In this document: one piece after another, positions 36,172 to 44,449 of the stretch
How positions within the stretch are numbered: the stretch's first letter is position 1
Layout of the letters: every line of letters starts with the position of its first letter
Assembly (NCBI GenBank): GCA_035356615.1
Contig: DAOQSN010000018.1
Coordinates: 37,058 to 101,057, forward strand
Origin: JAKQDH01 sp029558835
GTDB taxonomy: Bacteria; Planctomycetota; Phycisphaerae; UBA1845
Length of the DNA: 64,000 nucleotides
Reading direction: 5' to 3'
Translations under genes and position numbers: made by a program
Notes under the pieces: generated by a model
Told to the model about the DNA's origin: nothing
Databases searched by the model: none
The model's input: only the letters and a program-made list of their open reading frames with translations

Positions 36172-38052
36172 TCAGTGACGCTTCTGCAGTTGTCCGAGGC
36201 GACCGACGAACGGAGCAGCCGCACGCTCGTTCTCGCGGCCCTGGGTGGCCGCCTTGTACCCGTCGATCGCCTCGCGGATGTAGCGCTCCTGCCCGAAGAG
36301 CACGAGCAAATACTTGACCCCGGCGGCCTGCGCCGTCACCGTCCAGTTCCGCTCGGTGGCTTGGTGGGCTCGTTGCAGGGTATGGACCGCCTCGGTGACC
36401 AACTCCATGCCGGCCGCCTTCGCATCGGTCGCCACCTGACGCTCTTCAGCCGCGTCCGCCTCGTTGAGCTGAAGCACCGCGGCTGCTGCCGTCACGACCC
36501 GGGCATTCTCGGTGCGGTCGCGGAAGCGATCGTATTGGATCCACGCGGCGGCCAGCAGGGCGTCCGCCACCTGGGCCTCGATGTAGCCCGCCAGCCAGGC
36601 GCTGCCGGCCCGCTTCTCGAACGGCGACAGCTCGCGGGATTGCGGGGAGACGTTCCGGGTGCGTTCCCGCGCGTCGTTCGCACGCTGCTCGGCATACCGA
36701 GCGGCGTCCCGTGCCGCGCCGGCCGCCTGCTCGAACAAGGCCGCCGCCTCATCCTCGGCCGCCTCCGCCTCCGCTTCCACTCGCTTCCACGAGTCAAACG
36801 TTTCCTGAGCGGCAGACCGCGCATCCGCCAGCATGCTCTGCGCCTGCTGGTGGGCCTGCTGCCGGCTTGCCTTGACCTGCTCGAGCCGAGCCACCTCCGC
36901 CCGCAGGTTGTCGAGGACTTTCTGAGCGCCCTCAACCTGGACGGCCAGCACCGCTCGCTGGTCGCGGAAGTGCAGCAGTCCCGGCTCGATGGCCAACTCG
37001 CCGGCCCCGTCCGTCGGCACGTAGGTACCCTTGAGGTAGTCCCCGCTGTCGTCGATGCGGGCATTGGTGAACTTGCCGAACTCGATCCGGGCGGCCTCGC
37101 TCAGCGCTTCCCGGTATAGCCCGGCCGCTGCGTCGTATTGACCGGCGAACTGCTGCGCCCCGTCCTTCACGGTCAAGTCAGGCCCGGCGCTGCGCAGGGT
37201 TTCCATAACCGCTCGCGTCTCGGCCGCCCGGGTCTGAGCCTGCTCCAGCGCCTTCTGCAACCGGGCCACCTTATCGTCTACGGTCGCGAGCTCCGCTCGG
37301 GTCCGTTCGAGCTCGCCTGCCTGCTGCGTGATTTGGGTTCCCAGCCGCTCGAGGTTGGCGTCGATCTCGGTTCCCTGCTCCGCGCCGGCCACGCTTTCCA
37401 GCGTAGCCGCCTGCTGAGCGAGGTTCACTACGTCCCTTCGGTACGGCTCGATCGCGCGCCGCCGCAGAAGCGACTGTAGATGCTGGTTCAGCCCCTTCTG
37501 GAGGTAGATCGTGCTCTTCAAGCGGTTGGCCTCCACGTCCGACTGTCCGGAGACGCTGTTGACGGACAGGGCCAACGCTTCCTCCACTTTCCCAAGAGCC
37601 TCGTCGAGCAGGGCGTTGTTCTCGTTCAGCAACCGGTCTCGGCCGGCGATGCCGTCGCGGATCTGCCCGGCGGGATTGCCGAAGCTGGGCCGCCCGGCCG
37701 CCCGGCCAATGTCGTTGGGGTCACGCGGAGGGTAGGCTTCCCAGTTGCTCTCGTACTCCGCCTGGAACGCCTCCTCAGCCGCTTCCATGAGGGCATCGGG
37801 ATCCTCGACGTCCACGTCCACCGTCGCCCCCCCTGTGCCGTCCAGCCCGCGCAGCTCCGCCAGCAAAGCATCCGCCCGCCCCAGTTGGGCGTGGTAGCGT
37901 TGCAGGAGTCGCTGCGCCAGGTCGATCCGCTCGGCTACCTGCGCATCCAGCTTCTGCTGGGCGCTTTGCAGCAGCGGAGCCGAAAGAAAAACCGCCGCAA
38001 ACAGGACGACGGCGACCAGCAAACCGATTCCGGCGACAACGTTCGGCTTCAC
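36172..38052 (-). CDS. membrane-anchored coiled-coil protein
   Basis: A 626-residue protein. GTG 38052 is chosen because AGGAG lies six bases upstream. A membrane helix occupies residues 3-26 (V-V-A-G-I-G-L-L-V-A-V-V-L-F-A-A-V-F-L), so it is inserted with a large domain outside. The rest is almost entirely Ala/Glu/Gln/Arg-rich helix with long heptad stretches (about 25-65, 165-280, 370-480). No enzymatic motif. Such proteins in planctomycetes are often cell-envelope structural factors, but that is only analogy. It follows the cell-division block on the same strand, 445 bases downstream of ftsI. Confidence 0.7.
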   Translation of the reverse strand: MKPNVVAGIGLLVAVVLFAAVFLSAPLLQSAQQKLDAQVAERIDLAQRLLQRYHAQLGRADALLAELRGLDGTGGATVDVDVEDPDALMEAAEEAFQAEYESNWEAYPPRDPNDIGRAAGRPSFGNPAGQIRDGIAGRDRLLNENNALLDEALGKVEEALALSVNSVSGQSDVEANRLKSTIYLQKGLNQHLQSLLRRRAIEPYRRDVVNLAQQAATLESVAGAEQGTEIDANLERLGTQITQQAGELERTRAELATVDDKVARLQKALEQAQTRAAETRAVMETLRSAGPDLTVKDGAQQFAGQYDAAAGLYREALSEAARIEFGKFTNARIDDSGDYLKGTYVPTDGAGELAIEPGLLHFRDQRAVLAVQVEGAQKVLDNLRAEVARLEQVKASRQQAHQQAQSMLADARSAAQETFDSWKRVEAEAEAAEDEAAALFEQAAGAARDAARYAEQRANDARERTRNVSPQSRELSPFEKRAGSAWLAGYIEAQVADALLAAAWIQYDRFRDRTENARVVTAAAAVLQLNEADAAEERQVATDAKAAGMELVTEAVHTLQRAHQATERNWTVTAQAAGVKYLLVLFGQERYIREAIDGYKAATQGRENERAAAPFVGRLGQLQKRH

Positions 38053-38497
38053 GGCGTACTCCTGGGTCTCTGGCAATCCCCCTCGCGCGGACTCCGCTGG
38101 CTGGGGTGCAGCCGACAGACTCGGGCGACTGCCGGATACCGCACCACCCGGCATGGGGGCGCCAGTCCGCGCATTAACCCACGGGCCGCGAGTTTCGCGC
38201 CCGACCGACGGCGTATCGAACGCGCAGCATAGGCGAAAACCCCCCGGTTGTCACCTTACCCGGACCGGGCCTGTGGACGTCGGGCCCGTGACGGATTGGG
38301 CGGCTGGCTGGGTGTGGCGGGATCGGTGTGTCGGTAGCGCCGCCCTCCCGCTGGCGACGTAGGAGGCGGAAGCGCTGCGTCGGCCACGCGGGGCCCAAGC
38401 TACAGCCCCGGGGGGCGACCCTCCAACCCGGGGGGCCGATGCCACACCCCGGGGCGGGCCGACGCGGCCGGTGTTCGGAATCCCCTTCGGTACCGGC
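38053..38497. repeat. intergenic region with CGTCGGCC and CCCCGGGG repeats
   Basis: About 445 bases. At 38325-38465 are segments of the GTAGCGTCGGCC hairpin family (GCGTCGGCCACGCGGGGCCC) followed by three direct CCCCGGGG-containing steps, ending GGGCCGACGCGGCC. No gene seen. Confidence 0.55.
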
Positions 38498-40246
38498 CTA
38501 CTTGGCCAAGGCCAGTGCCTCCGCTTTGTCCGGCGGGATCTCGAGGTACGCCAGCACGCCCTTCAGGACCTCGCCCACGGCCGGGGCGGCCACCGTCCCG
38601 CCGTAGTACGCCTCCGACGCGCGTGGCTTCCGCACCATCATCAATACCACCGCCTCCGGGTCGGAAACCGGCGCTGCCCCCACGAACGAGCTTAGATACG
38701 CACCCGGCTCATACCCGCGGTGGTTGGGATACGGCAGCTTGGCCGTCCCCGTCTTGCCCAGCACCCGGTAGCCGGGAATCTGTGCCTGCCGTCCGCTGCC
38801 CTCCGGCGTGACGACCCCGGCCAGCAACTCCCGGCACACGTACCGGGCCCACTCTCGCGGGATCGCCTGCCCGGCGACCTCCGGCGTGTCGAACGACTGC
38901 ACCACGCGCCCGTCCGGGCCCAGCAACGCCCGCACCAGTCGTGGCCGCAGCAGCACCCCGTCATTGGCCAGCGCAGCGTAGGCCATGACGAGCTGGAGCG
39001 GCGTAACGGACACCTCATAACCCATCGCCAGCGACGTGGCCGAGTAGCTCGTCCACTTCGACAGAGGATACACCTGGCCCGGCGCCTCACCGGGCAGCTC
39101 GATGCCGGTGGCCTCACCGAAGCCGAACCCGCGGATGGTGTTGTACAACGCCTCGCGGGTCATCCGCTGGGCGATCTGCACCATGCCGATGTTGCTGCTC
39201 TTGCAGATGATGCCTTGGACCGTCATCTTCCCGTACCCGTGCACGTCGGTGATCAAGCGCCGACCCACGTGGTACGTCCCCCAATGGCAGTTGATCTCCT
39301 CGGTGGTGGAGACGAAGCCCCCCGCCAGCGCTCCAGAGACCACGAATGACTTGAACGTGCTCCCCGCTTCGGTCGGGTCGGTTAACGCTCGGTTGCGGCG
39401 GTGTTCCGGCGGGACGGCCTGGGGGTGGTGCGGGTCAAACTCCGGCCACGACGCCAGAGCGAGCACCGCCCCCGTCTTCGGCGAAACCACGATGGCCACC
39501 CCGCTCTCAGCGCTGTACTTGCGCGCCGTCTGATCAAGCTGCTCCTCGGTGAGTCGCTGGATCTCGGCGTCGATGGTGAGCACGATGTGCCCGCCGTCCA
39601 CCGGCGGGCTACTGCCTTCCTCGGCCCGCCAGAGCGGGCGGCGACGCGCGTCGCGGATGGTCGCCCGCCGCCCGTCCCTGCCGGAGAGGTGTTCATCGAG
39701 CGTCAGCTCGATGCCCTCCAGTCCGTGCCCGTCGGCCCCCACGAAGCCGAGTACGTGGACGGCCGAACTACCAAGCGGATAGGTCCGCGCCGACCGCTCG
39801 GCCAACCCCACCCCCGGATGCCGCAGGGCCTCCACCGCCTCGGCATCGACGGCCTCGACGCCCCTCGCCACGACGATGAACCGGGACTCCGGACGCTGGC
39901 GGACCTGCTCCACGATTTGCGCCGCCGGGATGTTCAGCAGCGGGCCAAGCTGGGCCGCCAGGGCGTCGATGTCCTCCACCCGGGCGGGGTCGATGAACAC
40001 ATCCGGTTGCTGGCGACTGGCGGCCAGCACCCGCCCCTGGGCATCGAAGATCATGCCGCGGCGGGCGGGAATGGCGGTTGCCCCATGCTGCTGCCGCTGG
40101 GCCTGCTGCAACAGCTTCGGTCGCAGCACCGTGTTGATGTACGTCAGACGCGCCCCCAACGCGCCGAAGACCGCCAGCAGCAGCAGGAGAACCACCGCGC
40201 CCCAACGCCGCTGTACGCGCTGTATGGAAACCGGCTTACGCGCCAT
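38498..40246 (-). CDS. ftsI: penicillin-binding protein 3, septal transpeptidase FtsI
   Basis: Class B penicillin-binding protein that cross-links septal peptidoglycan with FtsW. 582 residues. A cytoplasmic N-terminus and membrane helix (about 15-32) are followed by the pedestal domain (P-A-R-R-G-M-I-F-D near 60). The transpeptidase motifs are S296-T-F-K299, S350-S-N352 and K498-T-G500. Its order after mraZ, rsmH and ftsL identifies it as FtsI rather than PBP2. It starts 6 bases after ftsL, with AGGTGA in the end of that gene as ribosome-binding site. The window stops the cell-wall block here; murE and later dcw genes do not follow. Confidence 0.93.
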   Translation of the reverse strand: MARKPVSIQRVQRRWGAVVLLLLLAVFGALGARLTYINTVLRPKLLQQAQRQQHGATAIPARRGMIFDAQGRVLAASRQQPDVFIDPARVEDIDALAAQLGPLLNIPAAQIVEQVRQRPESRFIVVARGVEAVDAEAVEALRHPGVGLAERSARTYPLGSSAVHVLGFVGADGHGLEGIELTLDEHLSGRDGRRATIRDARRRPLWRAEEGSSPPVDGGHIVLTIDAEIQRLTEEQLDQTARKYSAESGVAIVVSPKTGAVLALASWPEFDPHHPQAVPPEHRRNRALTDPTEAGSTFKSFVVSGALAGGFVSTTEEINCHWGTYHVGRRLITDVHGYGKMTVQGIICKSSNIGMVQIAQRMTREALYNTIRGFGFGEATGIELPGEAPGQVYPLSKWTSYSATSLAMGYEVSVTPLQLVMAYAALANDGVLLRPRLVRALLGPDGRVVQSFDTPEVAGQAIPREWARYVCRELLAGVVTPEGSGRQAQIPGYRVLGKTGTAKLPYPNHRGYEPGAYLSSFVGAAPVSDPEAVVLMMVRKPRASEAYYGGTVAAPAVGEVLKGVLAYLEIPPDKAEALALAK

Positions 40247-40252
40247 CGTCGT

Positions 40253-40546
40253 TCACCTGCCGGAAGTCCGGGCGGCCAGATGGGGGGCCGTCCTGGACTC
40301 GATGGCCTCCACCGGCGAAACCAGCGCCGCCTGGAACCTCTGCACCCGTTCGTGGATCTGCTCGGGTGCCCGCAGGCGCGCCACCTCCGTCTGCACGGTC
40401 CAGAGTTCCCGGCGCAGGTCCACCCAGCGTGCCTCCAACGCCAGAGTGCGGGCCACGGTGCGCGCCTGTTCCGCCCGCAGGTACACCACCGTCAGGGCAA
40501 CCCCCACGAACATGCCCAGCAGCATGACCGCCCGCCGCACGCTCAC
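40253..40546 (-). CDS. ftsL: FtsL-like cell division protein
   Basis: A 97-residue bitopic protein: short cytoplasmic N-terminus, membrane helix at residues 6-23 (A-V-M-L-L-G-M-F-V-G-V-A-L-T-V-V-Y-L), then a coiled coil with heptads (L-A-L-E-A-R-W-V-D-L-R-R-E-L-W-T). FtsL sequences are poorly conserved, so the call rests on size, topology and the place directly before ftsI. It would recruit and activate FtsI/FtsW with FtsB. The start is GTG 40546 with AAAGGAG upstream. Confidence 0.75.
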   Translation of the reverse strand: MSVRRAVMLLGMFVGVALTVVYLRAEQARTVARTLALEARWVDLRRELWTVQTEVARLRAPEQIHERVQRFQAALVSPVEAIESRTAPHLAARTSGR

Positions 40547-40578
40547 GACCTGTTTGCTCCTTTAACCCCGCACCGCCG

Positions 40579-41778
40579 CTACTTCGGCGGCAGCTTGATC
40601 CGCACACCCTCGCGGATGTGCCCGGCGTCGGGGAACTTGTCCTTGTTCAACTCGTAGATTTCCTTCCAGCGGCGCTCGTTGCCCAGTTGCTCACGCGCGA
40701 TGCTCACATAGCGATCGTTCTTCTTCACCTGATACCACCGAATCGCCGACGCCTCCGCTACCGGTGGGGGAGTGGGGGGGGCGGTCGCCGCGGGCCTTGC
40801 GCTACGTTCCGCCGCGCCGGCCGGCGAACCGGCGGGGGGCCTCGTTGCCGGGGTCCGATCGGGTGCCGGCGCCTCTCGCGTGGCCGGCGCGGTGGGCGGC
40901 CCGGCCGGGCCGGCACCGCCGGTTTGCCCACCCTGGGACCCCGGCAGGCCCGGGATCACCGGCAGGATCAGCTCATCCCCGACCCGCAGTGTGTCCCGGT
41001 CCTTAAGGGTGTTCTTGTTGGCCGCATAGATCTGACCGATCACCTGGTACGAAGCCGTCCCGTAATACGCCCGGGCGATGCGGCTCAGCGTGTCCTGGGG
41101 GGCCACCACGTAGCGTACGCCCGCGGACGTGACCGCGGGCGGCTCAGACGCCGCAGGCGGGCCCGGCTCCAACCGCCATCCGGTGGCGGGGCCGGTCACG
41201 ACCGGCTGTGCCGTGGCCGTAAGCGGTGTCCCACTCGGCGACTGCCTGTCCGGCATTGCCGGCACACCGGCAGCCGTAGCAGCCCCAGCGTCCGCCTGTG
41301 AGTTGTGTCCAGTGCCAGCCATGCTGCTGTGACGGGCATCCAGCAAAGCCTGTAGCGACCGCAGGCGGTCTCCCAGCGACCGTCCCTGCCCGTCCGCGGC
41401 TCCCTCGCCCCTGACCCAGCCGTCTCCCGGCGCCCCTGTGACGGCTTCCGCTCCCGCCGGCATACCGACCGGCATCTCGGCGTTGCCGGCGGTGCGTCCA
41501 GAGTGCGCCGCCTCGGGCAAGCCTGCCGGCCCTGCCGGCTGTGGTCCCCGGACGAGCATCCGCGACGTCGGGACGCTGCTGGCGGGAATCCCCGTCCCGG
41601 CCGGGATGCCGGCGGAGTCCGTCGAGTTCCCCGAAGCGTGACCACGCGGGTCGACAACGAACGTGAACGGCACCTGCGTTTGCAGCCCGTCCTGCCGACC
41701 GTGGTTGGCCAGGATGACCGCGAAGCAGATGATGAACGCCAAACCGACGAGCAGCCCGACCTTTGTCTCCCGTGCCAT
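40579..41778 (-). CDS. LysM-domain membrane protein in the cell-division cluster
   Basis: A 399-residue protein. Start ATG 41778 (AAGGA 8 bases upstream; ATG 41787 also open). An N-terminal membrane helix (V-G-L-L-V-G-L-A-F-I-I-C-F-A-V-I-L) is followed by about 180 Pro/Gly/Ala-rich residues. Then comes a first LysM domain (Y-V-V-A-P-Q-D-T-L-S-R-I-A-R-A-Y-Y-G), a second Pro-rich linker and a second LysM-like domain (W-Y-Q-V-K-K-N-D-R-Y-V-S-I-A) ending at the C-terminus. LysM binds GlcNAc-containing glycan, so it probably holds peptidoglycan. The place between rsmH and ftsL is not standard for the dcw cluster. Confidence 0.85.
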   Translation of the reverse strand: MARETKVGLLVGLAFIICFAVILANHGRQDGLQTQVPFTFVVDPRGHASGNSTDSAGIPAGTGIPASSVPTSRMLVRGPQPAGPAGLPEAAHSGRTAGNAEMPVGMPAGAEAVTGAPGDGWVRGEGAADGQGRSLGDRLRSLQALLDARHSSMAGTGHNSQADAGAATAAGVPAMPDRQSPSGTPLTATAQPVVTGPATGWRLEPGPPAASEPPAVTSAGVRYVVAPQDTLSRIARAYYGTASYQVIGQIYAANKNTLKDRDTLRVGDELILPVIPGLPGSQGGQTGGAGPAGPPTAPATREAPAPDRTPATRPPAGSPAGAAERSARPAATAPPTPPPVAEASAIRWYQVKKNDRYVSIAREQLGNERRWKEIYELNKDKFPDAGHIREGVRIKLPPK

Positions 41779-41826
41779 GAGAGTCATCCTTGACGTTGTG
41801 ATCGGCGTTGGACGCTTCCGTGCGCG

Positions 41827-42741
41827 CTATTTCGGTGCCGTGCATATCGCGACCCGCAACTTCGCGCTGCGGGCGCGAGGATTGTCCCGTCGCTCGGTTT
41901 CCCCGGCAATTACGGGCTTCTTCGTGCGCAATTCGTAGACCCCCTCAGCCTGCCGCCGACGAAAGTCGTTCTTGACGAGTCGGTCCTCCAGGCTGTGAAA
42001 CGAGATTACCCCGAATCGCCCGCCGGATGCAAGCACCTGCGGCGCCAAATCCAGCAACTTCTGCAAGGCTCCCAACTCATCATTCACGGCCGCGCGCAAA
42101 GCCAGAAAGCAGCGCGTGGCCGGGTGGATCTTGCTCTTGCGCGACGCCGGGTCCACCCGCAACACCCGCGCGATCAGGCTCGCCAGTTCCCCCGTGGTCG
42201 TGATGCGCCGGTCCCGGCGCGCGGCGCAAATCGCCCGGGCGATCGCCCGGCTGCCCGGCTCCTGGCTGTTGGTGTAGAGCAGGTCCGCCAGCTCCCGTTC
42301 CTTTAATCGGTTGATGAGGTCCGCGGCCGTGACCTGCAGGCGCACGTCCAGCCGCATGTCGAGCGCGCTGTCGTGCTGAAAGGAGAAACCCCGTTGCGGA
42401 TCGTCGAGCTGCGTCGAACTGATGCCTAGGTCCGCGAGCAGGACGTGCGCGCGACCCAGGCCGCGCTCGGCCAGCACCTCCGGCAGTTCGCTGAAGTTGG
42501 CGTGCACCAGCTCCACCCGACAGGGCAGGCCGCGCAAGGTCGCACCGGCCCGGTCCAGGTTCACCGGATCCACATCGACGCCCACCAGGCAACCGCTGGG
42601 GCCCACCACGCCCGCCAGGGCCCGCGCGTGACCCCCATCGCCCACCGTGCAGTCGACCACGGTGTCACCCGGGGCGGGAGCCAGTAGCTCCACGACCTCC
42701 GTGAGCAATACCGGAGTGTGACCCGTCGGCCCGCCGCTCAT
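41827..42741 (-). CDS. rsmH: 16S rRNA (cytosine(1402)-N(4))-methyltransferase RsmH (MraW)
   Basis: Methylates N4 of C1402 in the ribosomal P-site using SAM. 304 residues. Signature start H-T-P-V-L-L-T-E-V-V-E-L-L, SAM motif V-D-C-T-V-G-D-G-G-H near residue 29, A-D-L-G-I-S-S-T-Q-L-D-D, G-F-S-F and D-M-R-L-D, and the C-terminal S-F-H-S-L-E-D-R-L-V-K. The usual D-M-R-M-D-P reads D-M-R-L-D-V here. The start is ATG 42741 with AGGGGA six bases upstream. It stands second in the mraZ-led block. Confidence 0.95.
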   Translation of the reverse strand: MSGGPTGHTPVLLTEVVELLAPAPGDTVVDCTVGDGGHARALAGVVGPSGCLVGVDVDPVNLDRAGATLRGLPCRVELVHANFSELPEVLAERGLGRAHVLLADLGISSTQLDDPQRGFSFQHDSALDMRLDVRLQVTAADLINRLKERELADLLYTNSQEPGSRAIARAICAARRDRRITTTGELASLIARVLRVDPASRKSKIHPATRCFLALRAAVNDELGALQKLLDLAPQVLASGGRFGVISFHSLEDRLVKNDFRRRQAEGVYELRTKKPVIAGETERRDNPRARSAKLRVAICTAPK

Positions 42742-42831
42742 GCACGGTCCCCTGGTCAGAGCACGACGTCGGGGGACTGCGACCATCCCTGGCCGTCGTT
42801 CCCCCCAACGCGGGTAGACGCTACGCCGCGG

Positions 42832-43101
42832 TCAGCCCGCGACGTATGAGGAAAGCCGTACCGCGGTGAACGCTTCGCCCAACCCATGCAGGCGCCGAAG
42901 CCGGTTGTGCAACTGCTCCACCAGTTCGGGAGCGACTGGCCGTGCCCCCTCATTGCTGGGAGGACGCAGGTCATGCTGGATGCGTTGCACCAGCCGTTCG
43001 GGCACCCGGTTCATCCGCGACGTTCCCTGTCCGTCTGCCCGCACGACCGGAGCCGCGAGTCCCTTCGCTTCCGCCCAAGCCGTGCCGTTGGTTCCTTCCA
43101 T
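42832..43101 (-). CDS. possible small protein between mraZ and rsmH
   Basis: An open frame of up to 89 residues from ATG 43101, or 60 from ATG 43014 (GGGA nine bases upstream). The last 55 residues (V-P-E-R-L-V-Q-R-I-Q-H-D-L-R, then E-L-V-E-Q-L-H-N-R-L-R-R-L-H-G-L-G) look like genuine amphipathic helix. It lies 90 bases upstream of rsmH on the same strand. No family recognised, and it may be a chance frame in a GC-rich region. Confidence 0.35.
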   Translation of the reverse strand: MEGTNGTAWAEAKGLAAPVVRADGQGTSRMNRVPERLVQRIQHDLRPPSNEGARPVAPELVEQLHNRLRRLHGLGEAFTAVRLSSYVAG

Positions 43102-43526
43102 GTCGAGTCCGCGCGCTGTCAAACGTGTCGGCCCCGCGTCTTCCTTGACCCTGGGCCGACCATTCGTGCATGCGGCGCCCATCCCTGCCGCGCCTGAGCC
43201 CGAAGGCCGCCGAAGACCACTAAGCCGCAGCCCGAACGGCTCCATCCACCGCGCGCCGCACGGGCTGCCTTGCCCACTCCGTTCCCCGCGTCACCCGCAT
43301 CCGACTCCCGCGTGACGACGTACCGGTCGCCCCCCGCGCGCGGCCCTGGCGCCGCGGTCTTGACCGTGCTTTCGTTACCGGATGTCGCCGATCGGATTTC
43401 GCGTACCCGTGCTGGATTCCCGGGGGGTATCCGCTCTCCGCGCCTGTCGGATGCACCCCTGAAACCCGCTCTATCCCTCTCCCACGCCTTGTTCCACCCG
43501 CTGCGACCCAATGCGCCCCTCAGAGC
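43102..43526. other. intergenic region downstream of mraZ
   Basis: About 425 bases with open frames on both strands but no start site or protein-like segment I can support. The long distance between mraZ and rsmH is unusual for a dcw operon. Confidence 0.4.
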
Positions 43527-44012
43527 CTAACCGCTCGTCGGCTTGCCGGCTCCACCCGGACGCATACGAATATACCGAGGCCACTGTGGCCACTCGCCGG
43601 CTTCCCAGTCGATGGCCGTGGTCCGCTCCAAGTCCTCTCGGTTCCAGACCTCGATGCGGTGCTTTTGCCCCACCAGGTACACCTCGTCCGGCAACCGGGC
43701 CTGCGTGCGTAGATCGTCGGGTAACACGACGCGGCCCTGCGCGTCGATATCCATATGCCGCGCGGACATGTAGAATTCGAGCTCGAACCGCCGGGGCTCG
43801 TCCTCCGGCATGTACTCGGTCTCGATGCGGTTGGCGAGTTCCTCGAAGTACCGCTCAGGGTAGATCGAGAGCGTATGCGGGTATTCCCCGAGGGTGATGA
43901 AGAATCCCGGTCCGTCTTGGGCCGGATCGATAGCGGCTCTGAGCTCCGACGGAAGTTGAATGCGGTTCTTGCCATCAATCGTGCGCGGGAACTTGCCTAC
44001 GAGAATCCGCAT
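43527..44012 (-). CDS. mraZ: transcriptional regulator MraZ
   Basis: DNA-binding regulator of the division and cell wall cluster. 161 residues with two AbrB-like half-domains: G-K-F-P-R-T-I-D-G-K-N-R-I-Q-L-P at residues 5-20, and M-D-I-D-A-Q-G-R-V-V-L-P-D-D-L in the second half, each with the D-x-K/Q-x-R core. The start is ATG 44012 by comparison with family N-termini; GTG 44036 is also in frame. It forms a ring that binds TGGG repeats spaced ten bases apart, and two such repeats lie immediately upstream. First gene of the mraZ-rsmH-LysM-ftsL-ftsI block. Confidence 0.93.
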   Translation of the reverse strand: MRILVGKFPRTIDGKNRIQLPSELRAAIDPAQDGPGFFITLGEYPHTLSIYPERYFEELANRIETEYMPEDEPRRFELEFYMSARHMDIDAQGRVVLPDDLRTQARLPDEVYLVGQKHRIEVWNREDLERTTAIDWEAGEWPQWPRYIRMRPGGAGKPTSG

Positions 44013-44040
44013 GACAAAACAAGCACCTGCCCCCACTTAG

Positions 44041-44060
44041 TGGGATTTCCTGGGATAATC
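44041..44060 (-). promoter_or_regulatory. candidate MraZ-binding boxes
   Basis: TGGGATTTCC directly followed by TGGGATAATC on the plus strand gives two TGGG elements exactly ten bases apart, the spacing known for MraZ operators. They lie 28-48 bases before the mraZ ATG and just downstream of, or touching, the candidate -10. Only two repeats are clear, where E. coli has three. Confidence 0.4.
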
Positions 44061-44084
44061 TACCACGAAGCCCCACCGCTGCAA
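44057..44084 (-). promoter_or_regulatory. candidate mraZ promoter
   Basis: On the minus strand, TTGCAG (44084-44079) and TAGATT (44062-44057) are separated by 16 bases. This is a weak match at -35 and fair at -10, in a locally AT-richer stretch. The MraZ boxes overlap its downstream edge, which would suit autorepression. Confidence 0.3.
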
Positions 44085-44449
44085 CGATAATTCCAAGGTT
44101 TTTTTTCGGACCCTCGCACCGACGGTGGGTTCAGGCCGTCGTGCTGCCGTGACCACCACATGTTGTGGCATCGGCGCCGCTGCCGCCCGCGACGCTCAGA
44201 GTGCCGCGCGGTCCCGCACATGGAGACATGCGCAGGCAACATCCGCCCGTACCACACGACGAAGCACCGCCGCGTTCACAAACTTATGATTCGCAAGAGG
44301 TTGGCGACGGATCGTCGCTTAATCTACCGAAGGGTATCTTTCGCACGGTCGCATCCCAACGCGAATTGCGGTTATCGGACGCGTCAAGGTGCGAGTTGAG
44401 TTGGCGCGGGGCGGCGCAGCCGGCTGGGTCGCGGCGCCCGACGTTGCCG
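44085..44449. other. intergenic region between the GT4 gene and mraZ
   Basis: About 365 bases, more AT-rich than the surroundings, with a run of eight T at 44100-44107. No gene is supported and no hairpin precedes the T run, so it is not a clear terminator. Confidence 0.4.

Noticed and set aside
44100..44107. Run of eight T as an intrinsic terminator
   Set aside because: No GC-rich hairpin directly precedes it, and no plus-strand gene ends there.
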